64,000 nt of DNA, taken from NCBI RefSeq assembly GCF_018119395.1, contig NZ_JAGPWD010000015.1:36461-100460 (forward strand), read 5' to 3'. Both the position numbers and the translations under genes were made by a program. The stretch comes from Massilia sp. ZL223. GTDB taxonomy: Bacteria; Pseudomonadota; Gammaproteobacteria; Burkholderiales; Burkholderiaceae_D. Below the pieces are notes generated by a model that was not told the origin of the DNA, made no database searches, and saw only the letters and a program-made list of their open reading frames with translations. Below, one piece after another: positions 50,100-59,392 of this stretch; within the stretch, counting starts at the first letter, position 1; each line of letters opens with the position of its first letter.

Positions 50100-51161
50100 T
50101 TACACCAGCCAGCGGCCGTCGGCGTATACCCGTTCGTCGCCCAGGTAGACTGCGTCGGTCACCGCGAACACGTCGATGTGATAGCGGGCGTCCTTGCGCT
50201 TGAAGCCCGGCTTCGGGTAGACGCCGTGCTTGGCCCCGAGCGAGAGGTGGATGCCGCACATGCGCTCGTAGGTGCCGATGTCGTCCACCCGGCGCTCGCG
50301 CGTGAAGGCGCGGTTCAGGCCGAAGCCCAGCTCGCGCACCCAGACCTCGCCCTCGTCGGCGCGGATGATGTCCAGCACTTCCTGGAAGGCCGGGGTGGCG
50401 TTTTCGGCCGCCACCACGCGGCCCTTGTCGATCACGATGGTCACGGGCGTGTCCGGGCGGTTGGAGCGGTAACTGGTGTCGCCGAATACATGCACCTGGA
50501 CCCGGCCATGCACCGCTTCCAGGTCGAGCGCCTCGGTGAACACCTCGCCGATCGGGAACTGGCCGCCCACGTTGTTCATCTCGCTGTAGTCGCCCACGTT
50601 CAGCTTGGCCGGCTCGAAGGGCGAGGCGAAGTGCAGCACCTCGCCGCCGCCTTCCACGCGCGCATGCGGCGCGCTGTCGATGCGCGCCTTCAGCGCCCGC
50701 CCGGTGCCGCGGAAATAGGCCGGGTCGTAGGCCAGCGCCTCGATGTAGTGCTCGGACTGCGCCCCCGGCATGCGCGACAGGTGCACGTGCTCGATCACCT
50801 TCAGGCCCAGCTTGAACAGCTCGACCCGGATGCGGAAGCCGTCCAGGCGGAAGTTGGTCGACTGCACCAGCACTACCAGATCCCTGGCTTGCATGCTGCG
50901 GAAGGCTTCCAGCACCGTTTCCGGCGTGACGCTGTCGAAGTCGATGAAGCGCGCGTCCGGCAGGTTGCGGCGGTAGGCGGCGAGCAGGGCGCGCGCCAGG
51001 GCGGTGCGGGTGTCGTAGACGACCAGGGCGGCGTGCGCGGATCCAGGACCGTGCTCGACGGCGATGGCAAGCAGGTCGGCCAGGTGCGCGCTGGCGGCCT
51101 CGACGGCGTGCGGGGGCAGGTCGCCAGCTGGCGCGATAGTGGAAGGGACGGCGGAGTTCAT
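50100..51161 (-). CDS. M29-like aminopeptidase family protein (353 aa)
   Basis: The overall layout fits the M29/thermophilic aminopeptidase superfamily, which also includes 2,5-dihydroxypyridine dioxygenase-like proteins. The matching features are a central GQFPIGEVFTEALDLEAVHG segment (metal-side Glu), VTIVIDKGRVV, and a C-terminal ELGFGLNRAF, GTYERMCGIHLSLGAKHG and RYHIDVF with candidate Glu/His/Asp ligands. It is a cytoplasmic protein without a signal. Whether it is a peptidase or a ring-cleaving enzyme cannot be decided here. It diverges from the tubulin-like operon across a 230-base gap. Confidence 0.7.
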   Translation of the reverse strand: MNSAVPSTIAPAGDLPPHAVEAASAHLADLLAIAVEHGPGSAHAALVVYDTRTALARALLAAYRRNLPDARFIDFDSVTPETVLEAFRSMQARDLVVLVQSTNFRLDGFRIRVELFKLGLKVIEHVHLSRMPGAQSEHYIEALAYDPAYFRGTGRALKARIDSAPHARVEGGGEVLHFASPFEPAKLNVGDYSEMNNVGGQFPIGEVFTEALDLEAVHGRVQVHVFGDTSYRSNRPDTPVTIVIDKGRVVAAENATPAFQEVLDIIRADEGEVWVRELGFGLNRAFTRERRVDDIGTYERMCGIHLSLGAKHGVYPKPGFKRKDARYHIDVFAVTDAVYLGDERVYADGRWLV

Positions 51162-51391
51162 GGGGAAGGCTAACGGAATATCCAGCCCGTCATTATACGG
51201 TTTCGGCCTGAAAGTTCCGCTGAACAGCCTGCTATTTGATCCCGGCAGTGTCGCTGCATGCTACCCCGTGAACGGCGCGCCGCGCGACAGTGGGCGGCGC
51301 TATGATTTGAGCAACAACAACGGTCTCGACAGGCCTTGTTTCGACAAATCAAATGGCGCGGGCGCCGCTGCGCCGGTGAACGGGAGTATGT

Positions 51392-52873
51392 GTGGCTTAC
51401 CGATGGGAAACGCCTGCCAGCATCTGGCAGGAAGACGAGAGGAATGGGCAGTTCGAACTGCTGGCCACCGAGGGACTGGGACGCATCGACTGGCAGTCCC
51501 ACGCCGGCGCGCGCCTGCCTGACGTCGCGCGCCTGCTCGGCGCCTCGCTGCCGGCCAGCTGCGGCTGCGCGCCCATCTATCCCGAAGGTTTCGCCCACTG
51601 CCCGCATTGCGGCCAGCCCCTGCAGCGCCTGAACGGCCAGCCTTCCCGGCGGCCCGGCTGGTGGGGGCCGGGCGCCGACCAGTCGCTGCCGCGCCATGTG
51701 CCGCATGGCTTGCCGGTCACTTCGCTGGCGCTGGGCGACAGCCTGGAAGAACGCCCCGCGGCCCCGCACGTGGGCCGCGCCGACCGCAGCATGCCCGCGC
51801 CGCCCAACGCCTGGTGCGTCTTCGCCGCGGCCGGCTACGGCTTTCCCGAGCAGCGCCTGCTGGCGCTGGCCCACACCCGCGGCGTGCTGCAATACTGGGA
51901 CCCGCTGGCCCAGTTGTGGCACGTGCTGGCGCCCGAGGATGGCGCCGCCAGCCTGGCCTTCACCGCATCGGCATATGCATGGCTGCCCGCCGAGGGGAGC
52001 GGGCGCGGAGAAGTGGCGCTGGTCCCGACCGCCGGCGGCCTGCAGCGCCTGTGGATCAATCCCGTCAGCGAAAGCTATCGCCTCGAACCCGTGCACGACG
52101 CGCCGGTGCTGGCCGCGCCGGGCATCATGCGCCGCCACCTGGCCTGCCTGGCCGGGGCGCCGGGCAATGTGCACCTGTGGAGCGCGCGCACCGACCTGGA
52201 CGAGGCGCAGCAGTTTCCCTGCCCCGATTTGCCGGCCTCCGGCTGGTCGCGCCCTTTTGGCTACGACGGCCGCCTGTTCTGGCTGCACGAAGCGGGCCAG
52301 CTCGCCTGGCGTCCCGGCGAAGCGCCCCGGTTCCTGCCCTGGCCGCCGGAATGGCAGCCGCGCCTGGCCTTCGGCGGTCCGACCCAGAGCCGCGACGGAC
52401 GCCTGTGGCACATCGGGCATGATGGCCAGGGCTATTCCTTCCTCGAAATAGGCTCGGACCAGCCCGAAAGGGTCGGCATCGACGGCGCGCGCCTGGGCTT
52501 CGCCAACTTCCTGTTCCGGCGCGGCCATCCGGTGGTGGACGAGCCCTGGTCGGCCGAGCACATCGAAGACCAGAGCCAGGACGACACCCTGGTGGTGCCG
52601 CTGCTGCGCAGCTTCAACAACAACCGCAGCCAGCCGAGCGGACTGGTGCTGCGCCTGCACAAGTACACGGGACGCGCCGAGGATGCCCTGGACGACCGCG
52701 TGATTCCGCGCGTGACGGTCGAATGGATCGGCCGCCGCAATGTGATCCTGGACGAGATCGCGCGCCTGGCGCGGCCGCTCGACTGCGTGCCGCTGGTCTA
52801 CGACAACTGCCTGTGGCTGCAGCATCCCGACTGGAACCAGATGCGCGGCTGGCGGCTGGACGAGCTCGCGTGA
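51392..52873 (+). CDS. Zinc-ribbon protein, first gene of tubulin-like operon (493 aa), GTG start
   Basis: Not a named family to me. An N-terminal part (MAYRWETPASIWQEDERNGQ) leads to a zinc ribbon with Cys57, Cys59, Cys70 and Cys73 (CGCAPIYPEGFAHCPHCG). About 380 residues of repeated WxxxxxLW and GRLFWLHEAGQLAWRPGE-type strands follow, suggesting a beta-propeller-like body. There is no signal or membrane segment. GTG 51392 follows CGGGAG; the ATG four bases earlier is out of frame. Its stop overlaps the next ATG by one base (TGATG). The context makes it a soluble partner of the tubulin-like protein. Confidence 0.65.
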   Translation: MAYRWETPASIWQEDERNGQFELLATEGLGRIDWQSHAGARLPDVARLLGASLPASCGCAPIYPEGFAHCPHCGQPLQRLNGQPSRRPGWWGPGADQSLPRHVPHGLPVTSLALGDSLEERPAAPHVGRADRSMPAPPNAWCVFAAAGYGFPEQRLLALAHTRGVLQYWDPLAQLWHVLAPEDGAASLAFTASAYAWLPAEGSGRGEVALVPTAGGLQRLWINPVSESYRLEPVHDAPVLAAPGIMRRHLACLAGAPGNVHLWSARTDLDEAQQFPCPDLPASGWSRPFGYDGRLFWLHEAGQLAWRPGEAPRFLPWPPEWQPRLAFGGPTQSRDGRLWHIGHDGQGYSFLEIGSDQPERVGIDGARLGFANFLFRRGHPVVDEPWSAEHIEDQSQDDTLVVPLLRSFNNNRSQPSGLVLRLHKYTGRAEDALDDRVIPRVTVEWIGRRNVILDEIARLARPLDCVPLVYDNCLWLQHPDWNQMRGWRLDELA

Positions 52874-54387
52874 TGAGGACCTTGTTCCCCTCCCTCGGGC
52901 GCATGCTGGCTGCGGCTGCTTTGGCCATGTTTATGGCGGCGGTCCCGGCCTGGGCCTTCGCCGTTCCGCATGTCTTCCTGGTGCAGAACTCGGGCTGGAT
53001 GGAACCCTTCTACAGCGATCCGCAGTCGCAGTTCAAGCCGCTGGTCGGCGCGCTGGCGGGCAGCGTGGTGCAGCCGGGCGAGGCGGTGGTGCTGGCCGCC
53101 TTCAACCAGTCGCTGCCCGGCGCGCCGTCGCCAAGGGCGTTGTTGTCCTTCAAGGCGGGACAGGACTCCGCGCAAAAGATCACCCAGGCCTTGCGCGGCC
53201 TGGACACGGCCCGCAAGCCGGGCAGCGCCGCGCTGGCCGATACCGACCTGGGCGAGGCCGTGCAGGCGGCCATCGCGCAGGCGCTGGGCGGCAAGCCCGG
53301 CATCGTCTGGCTGTTCACCAACAACCGCAACAGCCCCAACAACGACCAGGCCACGGCGGAGCGCAACCGCGAGTTCTACCAGCTGATCCACGGCGGCGCG
53401 GCGATCACCAAGGCGCTGGCCTTCCCGCTGCGCATGCCGGTCAAGGGCGAGCACTACAGCGCCAACGGCCTGATGGTGTACGCCTTCGCCGTCGGCGCGG
53501 AGGGCAACAGGGCGCTCGACGCGCTGCTGGCCGCCAGGCGGGTCGAGCGCGTGATCACCGAGCCGCCCGCGCGCCTGAAGCCGCTCGACCGCGACACGGT
53601 GCGGCTGGCGCCGCGCAAGGTCGAGAACGCGCCGGGCGTGCGCTTCGCCACCGCGCCGAACGGCGTGCTGCGCGCCGACGTGGCGCCGGATGCGCGCCAG
53701 CCCACGGCGCGCATCGAGTGGAATCTCGAGAACACGATGTACCCGTACACGATCTCCTCGGCCACCCTGAGCGCGCGCTCCACGCTGGGCGGCGAGAACC
53801 GCCCGATCTCGCTGGCCAGCAGCAAGGTCAGCGCGCTGGCGCCGGGCAAACCCGCTCCCCTGGGCTCGACCATGACCCTGCCGGTGGCGCAAATCCCCGA
53901 CAAGTGGTCGGCGCAAGCGCTGAAATCGGCCGGTTCGGCCTATGTGCTGCCGGGGACCATCCAGCTGCACCTGGCGGACCAGAAGCTGGAGCTGTCGCAA
54001 GCCTTCCGCCAGCGCATGGCGGCGCTGTTCCCGGGCGACCCGCTGCCGGACATCTTCATCCCGCCAGCGCGCGTGCAGGCCTCGACCGCCGTGTTGCCGG
54101 TGGAAGTGCGCGTCCACTACGGCATGGGGCCGCTGCTGGCCCTGGGCGGCGCCGCGCTGGCGCTGCTGGGGGCGGCGGGCGCGGCGGCCTATGCCTATGC
54201 CCGGCCGCGCGTCGCCCACCTGACCGTCGAGGACGAGCTGCGCACCATGCGCGCGCGTCCCGGCACCACCCAACCGATCTACGACAAGGCCGGGCAGCAG
54301 GTCGCCCAGCTCAAGACCACCCTGTTCGGCCACCAGCTGCTGGACCTGCGCGAAGGCGCGCAGGTCAAGGTCAGGTTAGGCCGCTAA
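52873..54387 (+). CDS. Exported von Willebrand A-like protein with degenerate metal site and C-terminal anchor (504 aa)
   Basis: A signal peptide (LAAAALAMFMAAVPAWA, cleavage near 28) is followed by a vWA-like Rossmann start (VPHVFLVQNSGWMEPFY). The usual DxSxS metal site reads QNSGW, so the first Asp is missing. A later strand and loop IVWLFTNNRNSPNND fits the vWA TDG position. A beta-rich region precedes a membrane helix (LLALGGAALALLGAAGAAAYAYA, about 418-440) and a cytoplasmic tail of about 65 residues. It should stand in the periplasm with its tail inside, where the tubulin-like protein is. One-base overlap with the upstream gene (TGATG). Confidence 0.65.
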   Translation: MRTLFPSLGRMLAAAALAMFMAAVPAWAFAVPHVFLVQNSGWMEPFYSDPQSQFKPLVGALAGSVVQPGEAVVLAAFNQSLPGAPSPRALLSFKAGQDSAQKITQALRGLDTARKPGSAALADTDLGEAVQAAIAQALGGKPGIVWLFTNNRNSPNNDQATAERNREFYQLIHGGAAITKALAFPLRMPVKGEHYSANGLMVYAFAVGAEGNRALDALLAARRVERVITEPPARLKPLDRDTVRLAPRKVENAPGVRFATAPNGVLRADVAPDARQPTARIEWNLENTMYPYTISSATLSARSTLGGENRPISLASSKVSALAPGKPAPLGSTMTLPVAQIPDKWSAQALKSAGSAYVLPGTIQLHLADQKLELSQAFRQRMAALFPGDPLPDIFIPPARVQASTAVLPVEVRVHYGMGPLLALGGAALALLGAAGAAAYAYARPRVAHLTVEDELRTMRARPGTTQPIYDKAGQQVAQLKTTLFGHQLLDLREGAQVKVRLGR

Positions 54388-54402
54388 GACGAGAGGACCA
54401 TG

Positions 54403-54858
54403 ATGCAAGGAACCCAGCAACCCACCGCGCCGTCGCCCGCCGATCCCGGCTTCAAGCTGCCCGAGGAATCGGCTTCGCCCCAGGATACGCTGCCGAAGAC
54501 CGCGCCCGAGACGGCGGGGCGCCCGGTGGAAGTGGTGCCGGGCACGGAGGGGATGCCCCCGGCCACCGACACCTCGACCCGCGACCTGGCGATCGGCGCC
54601 GTGGTGTTCGTGATCCTGCTGGTGGTCTACTTCTTCGTGCGGAACGCCTACGTGCACCACCTGGTGGTGCGCCGCGTGGCGCCCTCGTCGGCCGGCACGG
54701 CGGGCTGGCTGCTGTTCATCGGGCTCGGCTTCCTGTCGGCGGCGGCGGTGCTGGCGATCATCAACGCCAGCCGCTACATGACTTTCGGCGTCATGGGGCC
54801 GCTGGTCATCGTCGGGGTGGTGGCCCTGGTTGCGGCGCTGTTCACCGGGCGACGCTAA
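54403..54858 (+). CDS. Small two-helix membrane protein of the tubulin-like operon (151 aa)
   Basis: A Pro/Glu/Thr-rich N-terminal about 65 residues is followed by one helix (LAIGAVVFVILLVVYFFV), a short loop (VHHLVVRRVAPSS) and two closely spaced hydrophobic stretches (GWLLFIGLGFLSAAAVLAII, GPLVIVGVVALVAALF). It is not recognised as a family. ATG 54403 is five bases after GAGAGGA; ATG 54400 is the alternative. It lies 15 bases after the previous stop and 24 before the next gene. Likely an inner-membrane subunit. Confidence 0.65.
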   Translation: MQGTQQPTAPSPADPGFKLPEESASPQDTLPKTAPETAGRPVEVVPGTEGMPPATDTSTRDLAIGAVVFVILLVVYFFVRNAYVHHLVVRRVAPSSAGTAGWLLFIGLGFLSAAAVLAIINASRYMTFGVMGPLVIVGVVALVAALFTGRR

Positions 54859-54882
54859 AAGTCATTGGAAAGAGAATCGAAC

Positions 54883-57800
54883 ATGGCAGATTTCCCCAAA
54901 CCCGGCACCCTGGGCGCCAAGACCGAGCTCAAGGTCGACCTGCGGCCCACGCTGTTCATCGGCGCCGGCGGCACCGGCATGGAAGTGATGATGCGCATCC
55001 GCCGCCGCATCCTGTCGGCCGTGTGGAACCGCCACCATCCGACGCGGGTGGAATCCATCGGCGACTTCCCGGTCGCGCGCTTCCTGCACTTCGACCTCGA
55101 CAGCAATGCCGTGATCGACGAAGGCAAGTCGCAGCGCACCGATCCCTGGTACGAGCTGGTGCGCCTGAGCGACGAGGAACGCCTGGTCGAGCCGCTCGAC
55201 CTGCCCCAGTACCACGAGTCCGACGACAGCCTGGCGCGCTTCCCGCTGATCGAGAACTGGATGCCGCTGCGGCCCAAGAAGCTGCGCTCGCTGGGCATCG
55301 ACCCGTCCAAGGGCGCGGGCCAGATCCGCGCGCTGGCGCGGCTCTACCTGTTCGACAAATACCCGAAGCTGCGCGGCCGCATCAAGGGCGCGCTCAACTT
55401 CCTGAGCAGTAATGCCGGCATCGAGCGCAAGGAGAACTACCAGCGCCTGGGCCTGCAGGTCGATACCTCCAAGTTCCGCATCGTCGTGATCGCCTCCGCC
55501 GCCGGCGGCACCGGCGCCGGCAGCGCGATCGACCTGGGCTGGCTGTCCAAGGCCATCGCGCGCCAGGAAGTGTCGGACAGCCAGGTCGACCTGGTGCTGT
55601 TCATGCCCTCGGGCTACGCCAAGGCCAACAAGGAGCGCACCGAGGCCAATGCCTACGCCACCCTGATGGAGCTGGAGACGGCGATGCGCGACATGAACGC
55701 GCGCGTGCACTGGATGGAGCCCGACAGCATCACGGGCACCGGCACGCCTTTCGACGACGTCTATTTCGTCGACACCGCCAACCTGGCCAACAAGGCGACA
55801 CTGGACGTCAAGGACGTCTACCAGATGGTGGCCGACACCCTGTTCGAGGACTTCGCCTCGGCCGATTTCGCCAACCGCAAGCGCTCGGTGGCGGTCAACC
55901 AGCAGCAGCACAAGCTCGGGCCCTACAATCCCAAGGTGCCGGAGGCGCGCTTCGGCGACATGCGCCTGTCCTATTCGAAGGTGTACTCGGCCTTCGGGCA
56001 GTCGGTGCTCGACACCCAGCAAAGCCTGGTCGAAGACATCCGCGCCTACGAGCTGGCCGGGCTGATGGTCAAGGCCTTCTTCGGCCTGGTAAGCAGCGAC
56101 GGGACCGCCGCCCGGAGGGCAGGGGACCAGGAACGCGACAGCTTCATGCGCGAGCAGATGGACATGGCCGAGCGTCCCTTCGACGAGTTCCCGGACTTCC
56201 GCAAGGGGACCGTCGACGTCACCGCCTTCCCCGAGTACACCCTCACCAATACCCTGCTGCTGGACCGCGACGGCAGGTCGCTGCTCGAGCGGGTCGAGAG
56301 CAAGGTGCAGCTCGAGATGGACCGCATCATGGCGTCCTACGACATCAAGCTGTGGCGCGAGAAGGTGGCCGAGCTGCTGCCGAACCTGGAGCGCGATGCG
56401 ATCCGCGAGGCCGGCGCCACCGCCGAGACCAGCGAAGACCGCATCAAGCGGCACACGAACGAACTGCTGGGCCGCTTGAAAGGCCGCGTGCGCGAGCGCC
56501 TGTATGCGCTGCTGGACGACCGCAAGCAGGGCGGGCTGGAATTCGTGCTGTCGCTGCTGGAGCAGGTCAAGGCCCGCCTGCAGCAGCGCGACCTGGCCAA
56601 CGCCGAGCGCAACGGACGCCGCTACCGCGACATCCGCGACGCGCTGCGCACCCGCCAGGTGGAGGAATCGCTGAACAACCTGTCGCAGGCCTCCGGCCGC
56701 ATGTTCGGCAAGGAGCCGCAGGCGCGCGAAGTGATGAACCACCTCAAGCGCGACATCGCCGACTACCTGCGCTTCCACCTGCTGGCGGTGTCGGCCGGGC
56801 AGTCGATCGAAGTCATGCGCGGCATGTCGGCCTGGCTGGGCGACCCGCAGAGCACCGACGAGCACGGGCAGGCGCAATGGAGCGGCATCGCCGGCGAATT
56901 CCAGGAAGGCCGGCGCCAGGTGCAGGCCATGCTGGCCGCCGCCGACCAGCGCATCAGCCAGCTGCGCGCCGACGCCCGCCAGGAACACGCCACCTATATC
57001 AAGCTGGCCGCCGACACCACGCCGCCGCCGGTGCGCCTGACCGGCGACGTGAGCGCATGGAGCGAGGAAGTGCTGCTGGAATTCGGCGGCTCGGCGCGCC
57101 TGTTCCCGCAACTGGGCGACGAGCGCCTGCGTTCGGAACTGCTGCTCAAGCTGTTCCGCCGCGCCCAGCTGCAGCTCTCCAGCCAGGAGCTCGAGCAGCC
57201 CGAACCCGTCGACCCGCTGCTCGAGCGGCTGTCCGCCTTGACCCCGCAGGAACGCCAGCGCATCTTCGGCGAATGGATACGCAGCGCCATGCCCTGGGTG
57301 AACGCGCGCTTCTCGGCCGAGTTCACGCCCGCCGCCGACCAGTTCAAGTGCTTCATCGGCGTGGGCGACGTGAGCGCCTGGCGCAAGATGGAGGCCGAGC
57401 TGCGCGCGGCGGTGCCGACCGGGTACTTCCACGGCGACCTGGTCTCCATCGTCAACACCGGCTTCAATGGCCGCGCGGTGTGCTACATCGAGCTGTCCGG
57501 CTACCCGATGACGGTGCTGCGCGGCCTGCCGACCTGGCGCGCCTCCTACCAGATCGAGAACCCGAAGATCCCGACCCACCTGCATTTCGACGCCACGCGC
57601 TTCCGCCATCCGATCTCGCCCTCGATGGACGAGCTGAACCGGCTGGCGGACGACTACGAATGGTTTCTGCAGGCGATCGCGCTGGGCGTTATCCGGCGCA
57701 AGGCCGACCTGGGCGACCGCGAAGCCAGCTTCCAGCCGCGCGGGCAATACCTGTTCGAGGTCGAGCCGGGATCGGGCGAATGGCTTCAGATCGGCAACGA

Positions 57801-58500
57801 ATACGCGATCCGTTCCAACGGCTTGCCATCCTATTACCGCGAGCAGGTGATCGGCGCGGTGCAGACGCGCCTGGCCGGCATGGGGCCGCACCAGCTGGCT
57901 CTGCTGGCGGCCCTGATGCGCCACTACCAGCTGCGCGTGTACGAACCGCGCCTGGAAGTCGACGAGACCGGCGCCCAGCTGCCGTCTCCTTCGCTGCCCA
58001 ACATCACCGCGCGGCGCCTGTACGACCAGTGGATCCGGCGCGCGGCGAATGCCGATCCTGGACTGTCGCCAAGCCAGATCGAGACCGCGCTCTCGGGCAT
58101 CGCGCAATGGACCGAGACCGTGCCCGGCTCGGCCAGCGACGCTTATAGCTGGGAAGTCGAGCGGCCGGTGGACAAGCGCGTGATCCTGCCCGACTACCTG
58201 GCCAGCGACGACAGGGCGGCCGAGGTCCTGCAGCGCAAGGCGGTGCCGCCGGTTGTCGCGCCGTCCGGCGTCAACCGCTACAAGCTGTTCCTGCAGGGCG
58301 CGCAGCGCGGTCCCTACACGCAGGACGAGCTGGGCCAGATGGCGGCGCGCGGCGAGATCGACGCGGGAACCCGGGTCTGGGACATGCGCTGGAATCCCAA
58401 GCTGGACAAGTGGAGCACCGTCGGCGCGCTGCCCGAGCTGGCGCCGCTGCTGGGCGCGGCGATCCCCGATCCCGACGACGGCGTTCCCGATCCGGAGTAA
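54883..58500 (+). CDS. Giant tubulin/FtsZ-superfamily protein with C-terminal GYF_2-like domain (1205 aa)
   Basis: The N-terminus has a glycine loop (TLFIGAGGTGMEVMMRIRRR, 24-43). At 207-214 lies AGGTGAGS, the tubulin/FtsZ GGGTG(S/T)G phosphate loop, preceded by FRIVVIASA and followed by AIDLGWLSK. VDLVLFMPSGYAKAN continues the fold. This is the plan of tubulin-like (Tubulin_2 type) proteins, so it should bind GTP or another nucleotide and may polymerise. A middle helical region of about 500 residues includes likely coiled coil (LLEQVKARLQQRDLANAERN). Residues about 1132-1193 (YKLFLQGAQRGPYTQDELGQM, VWDMRWNPKLDKW) match GYF_2, a proline-peptide binder. ATG 54883 follows GGAAAGAGA. Central gene of the operon. 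Confidence 0.8.
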   Translation: MADFPKPGTLGAKTELKVDLRPTLFIGAGGTGMEVMMRIRRRILSAVWNRHHPTRVESIGDFPVARFLHFDLDSNAVIDEGKSQRTDPWYELVRLSDEERLVEPLDLPQYHESDDSLARFPLIENWMPLRPKKLRSLGIDPSKGAGQIRALARLYLFDKYPKLRGRIKGALNFLSSNAGIERKENYQRLGLQVDTSKFRIVVIASAAGGTGAGSAIDLGWLSKAIARQEVSDSQVDLVLFMPSGYAKANKERTEANAYATLMELETAMRDMNARVHWMEPDSITGTGTPFDDVYFVDTANLANKATLDVKDVYQMVADTLFEDFASADFANRKRSVAVNQQQHKLGPYNPKVPEARFGDMRLSYSKVYSAFGQSVLDTQQSLVEDIRAYELAGLMVKAFFGLVSSDGTAARRAGDQERDSFMREQMDMAERPFDEFPDFRKGTVDVTAFPEYTLTNTLLLDRDGRSLLERVESKVQLEMDRIMASYDIKLWREKVAELLPNLERDAIREAGATAETSEDRIKRHTNELLGRLKGRVRERLYALLDDRKQGGLEFVLSLLEQVKARLQQRDLANAERNGRRYRDIRDALRTRQVEESLNNLSQASGRMFGKEPQAREVMNHLKRDIADYLRFHLLAVSAGQSIEVMRGMSAWLGDPQSTDEHGQAQWSGIAGEFQEGRRQVQAMLAAADQRISQLRADARQEHATYIKLAADTTPPPVRLTGDVSAWSEEVLLEFGGSARLFPQLGDERLRSELLLKLFRRAQLQLSSQELEQPEPVDPLLERLSALTPQERQRIFGEWIRSAMPWVNARFSAEFTPAADQFKCFIGVGDVSAWRKMEAELRAAVPTGYFHGDLVSIVNTGFNGRAVCYIELSGYPMTVLRGLPTWRASYQIENPKIPTHLHFDATRFRHPISPSMDELNRLADDYEWFLQAIALGVIRRKADLGDREASFQPRGQYLFEVEPGSGEWLQIGNEYAIRSNGLPSYYREQVIGAVQTRLAGMGPHQLALLAALMRHYQLRVYEPRLEVDETGAQLPSPSLPNITARRLYDQWIRRAANADPGLSPSQIETALSGIAQWTETVPGSASDAYSWEVERPVDKRVILPDYLASDDRAAEVLQRKAVPPVVAPSGVNRYKLFLQGAQRGPYTQDELGQMAARGEIDAGTRVWDMRWNPKLDKWSTVGALPELAPLLGAAIPDPDDGVPDPE

Positions 58501-58509
58501 AAGGACCGC

Positions 58510-59319
58510 ATGGCTCAGAACGAAGCGATCTACCGGTGCATCAACGCCGCTTGCGGGCGGAGCTTTCCGCGCGCGGTGAATTTCTGCCCGTGGTGTGGGA
58601 CTGCCCAGCGCCCGGGCGCGCCCATGCCGCAGCCGGTCAAAGTGGGAACAGCGGCGGCGGCGGTAGCTGCTCCGCCGCTGCGCCCGGTGCCGCCTGCACC
58701 TCCTCCGCCTCCTCCGCCTCCTCCGTCTCCGCCATCGCCGCCCGCCGCGGCGGCGCCTCCGCCTGCGCCACAGCCCGCGCCTGCGGCCGCTCCCGCATCC
58801 GTCGCCAAGAGCACGCTCGGCGCCAAGCCAGCCGCAGGTGCGGCGCCGGCCAAGCAGCCGCCCGGACGCCGTCCCGTGCGCCTGCGCTGGTGGGCGCTCG
58901 CACTCGGCGTGCTGTGGCTGGTGTGGCTGGTGGCGAATCCTTCCAAGGCCCTGATCGAGCGCCGCATGGACAAGGCGGTGGCGCTGGCCAAGGAGTGCAA
59001 GGCGCGCGAAGCCCAGGACGAGCTGATCGCGCTGCGCGAGACGCGGGCGACGGCCGAGCAGCTGACCCAGGTCCAGCGGCGCCTGAACGACGCGGCGAAG
59101 GCCTGCACCCGCGCCGAGCAGCGCCGCGAGGCCTGGTTCGAGACGCGCGGGGCGATCCAGAAGCTGATCAAGGCCGACGCCTACGACAAGGCGCGGGCGC
59201 GCCTGGCGGTGTTCACGCGGCGCTGGGGCGAGGACGCGGAGACCCGGGCGCTGAGGCAGCGCATCGACGAGGGCAGGCGCGAGCATCCGCTGGCCGATCC
59301 GTCTGGCAGCGGGCAATGA
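58510..59319 (+). CDS. Zinc-ribbon, proline-rich, single-pass membrane protein (269 aa)
   Basis: An N-terminal zinc ribbon has Cys10, Cys15, Cys26 and Cys29 (YRCINAACGRSFPRAVNFCPWCG). A low-complexity Pro/Ala segment (about 55-95, with a run of more than ten prolines) follows, then one membrane helix (WWALALGVLWLVWLVA, about 125-140). The C-terminal part is a helical, charged region of about 125 residues (LAKECKAREAQDELIALRE). The proline-rich segment is an evident ligand for the GYF_2 domain of the preceding protein (inference). Nine bases separate the two genes. Confidence 0.65.
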   Translation: MAQNEAIYRCINAACGRSFPRAVNFCPWCGTAQRPGAPMPQPVKVGTAAAAVAAPPLRPVPPAPPPPPPPPPSPPSPPAAAAPPPAPQPAPAAAPASVAKSTLGAKPAAGAAPAKQPPGRRPVRLRWWALALGVLWLVWLVANPSKALIERRMDKAVALAKECKAREAQDELIALRETRATAEQLTQVQRRLNDAAKACTRAEQRREAWFETRGAIQKLIKADAYDKARARLAVFTRRWGEDAETRALRQRIDEGRREHPLADPSGSGQ

Positions 59320-59392
59320 GCGACTGTAGCGTCAGCCGCCTGAATCGGCCTGGGTGTATGCTGGCGCTCAGAAGGACAGCAAGGAGACCGAC

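Noticed and set aside
54862..59316. A 1484-codon open frame on the minus strand, antisense to the tubulin-like operon
   Set aside because: It is a by-product of high GC and the codon bias of the + strand genes. It gives low-complexity Arg/Gly/His/Ala text with no domains and no ribosome site, while the + strand shows clear families.
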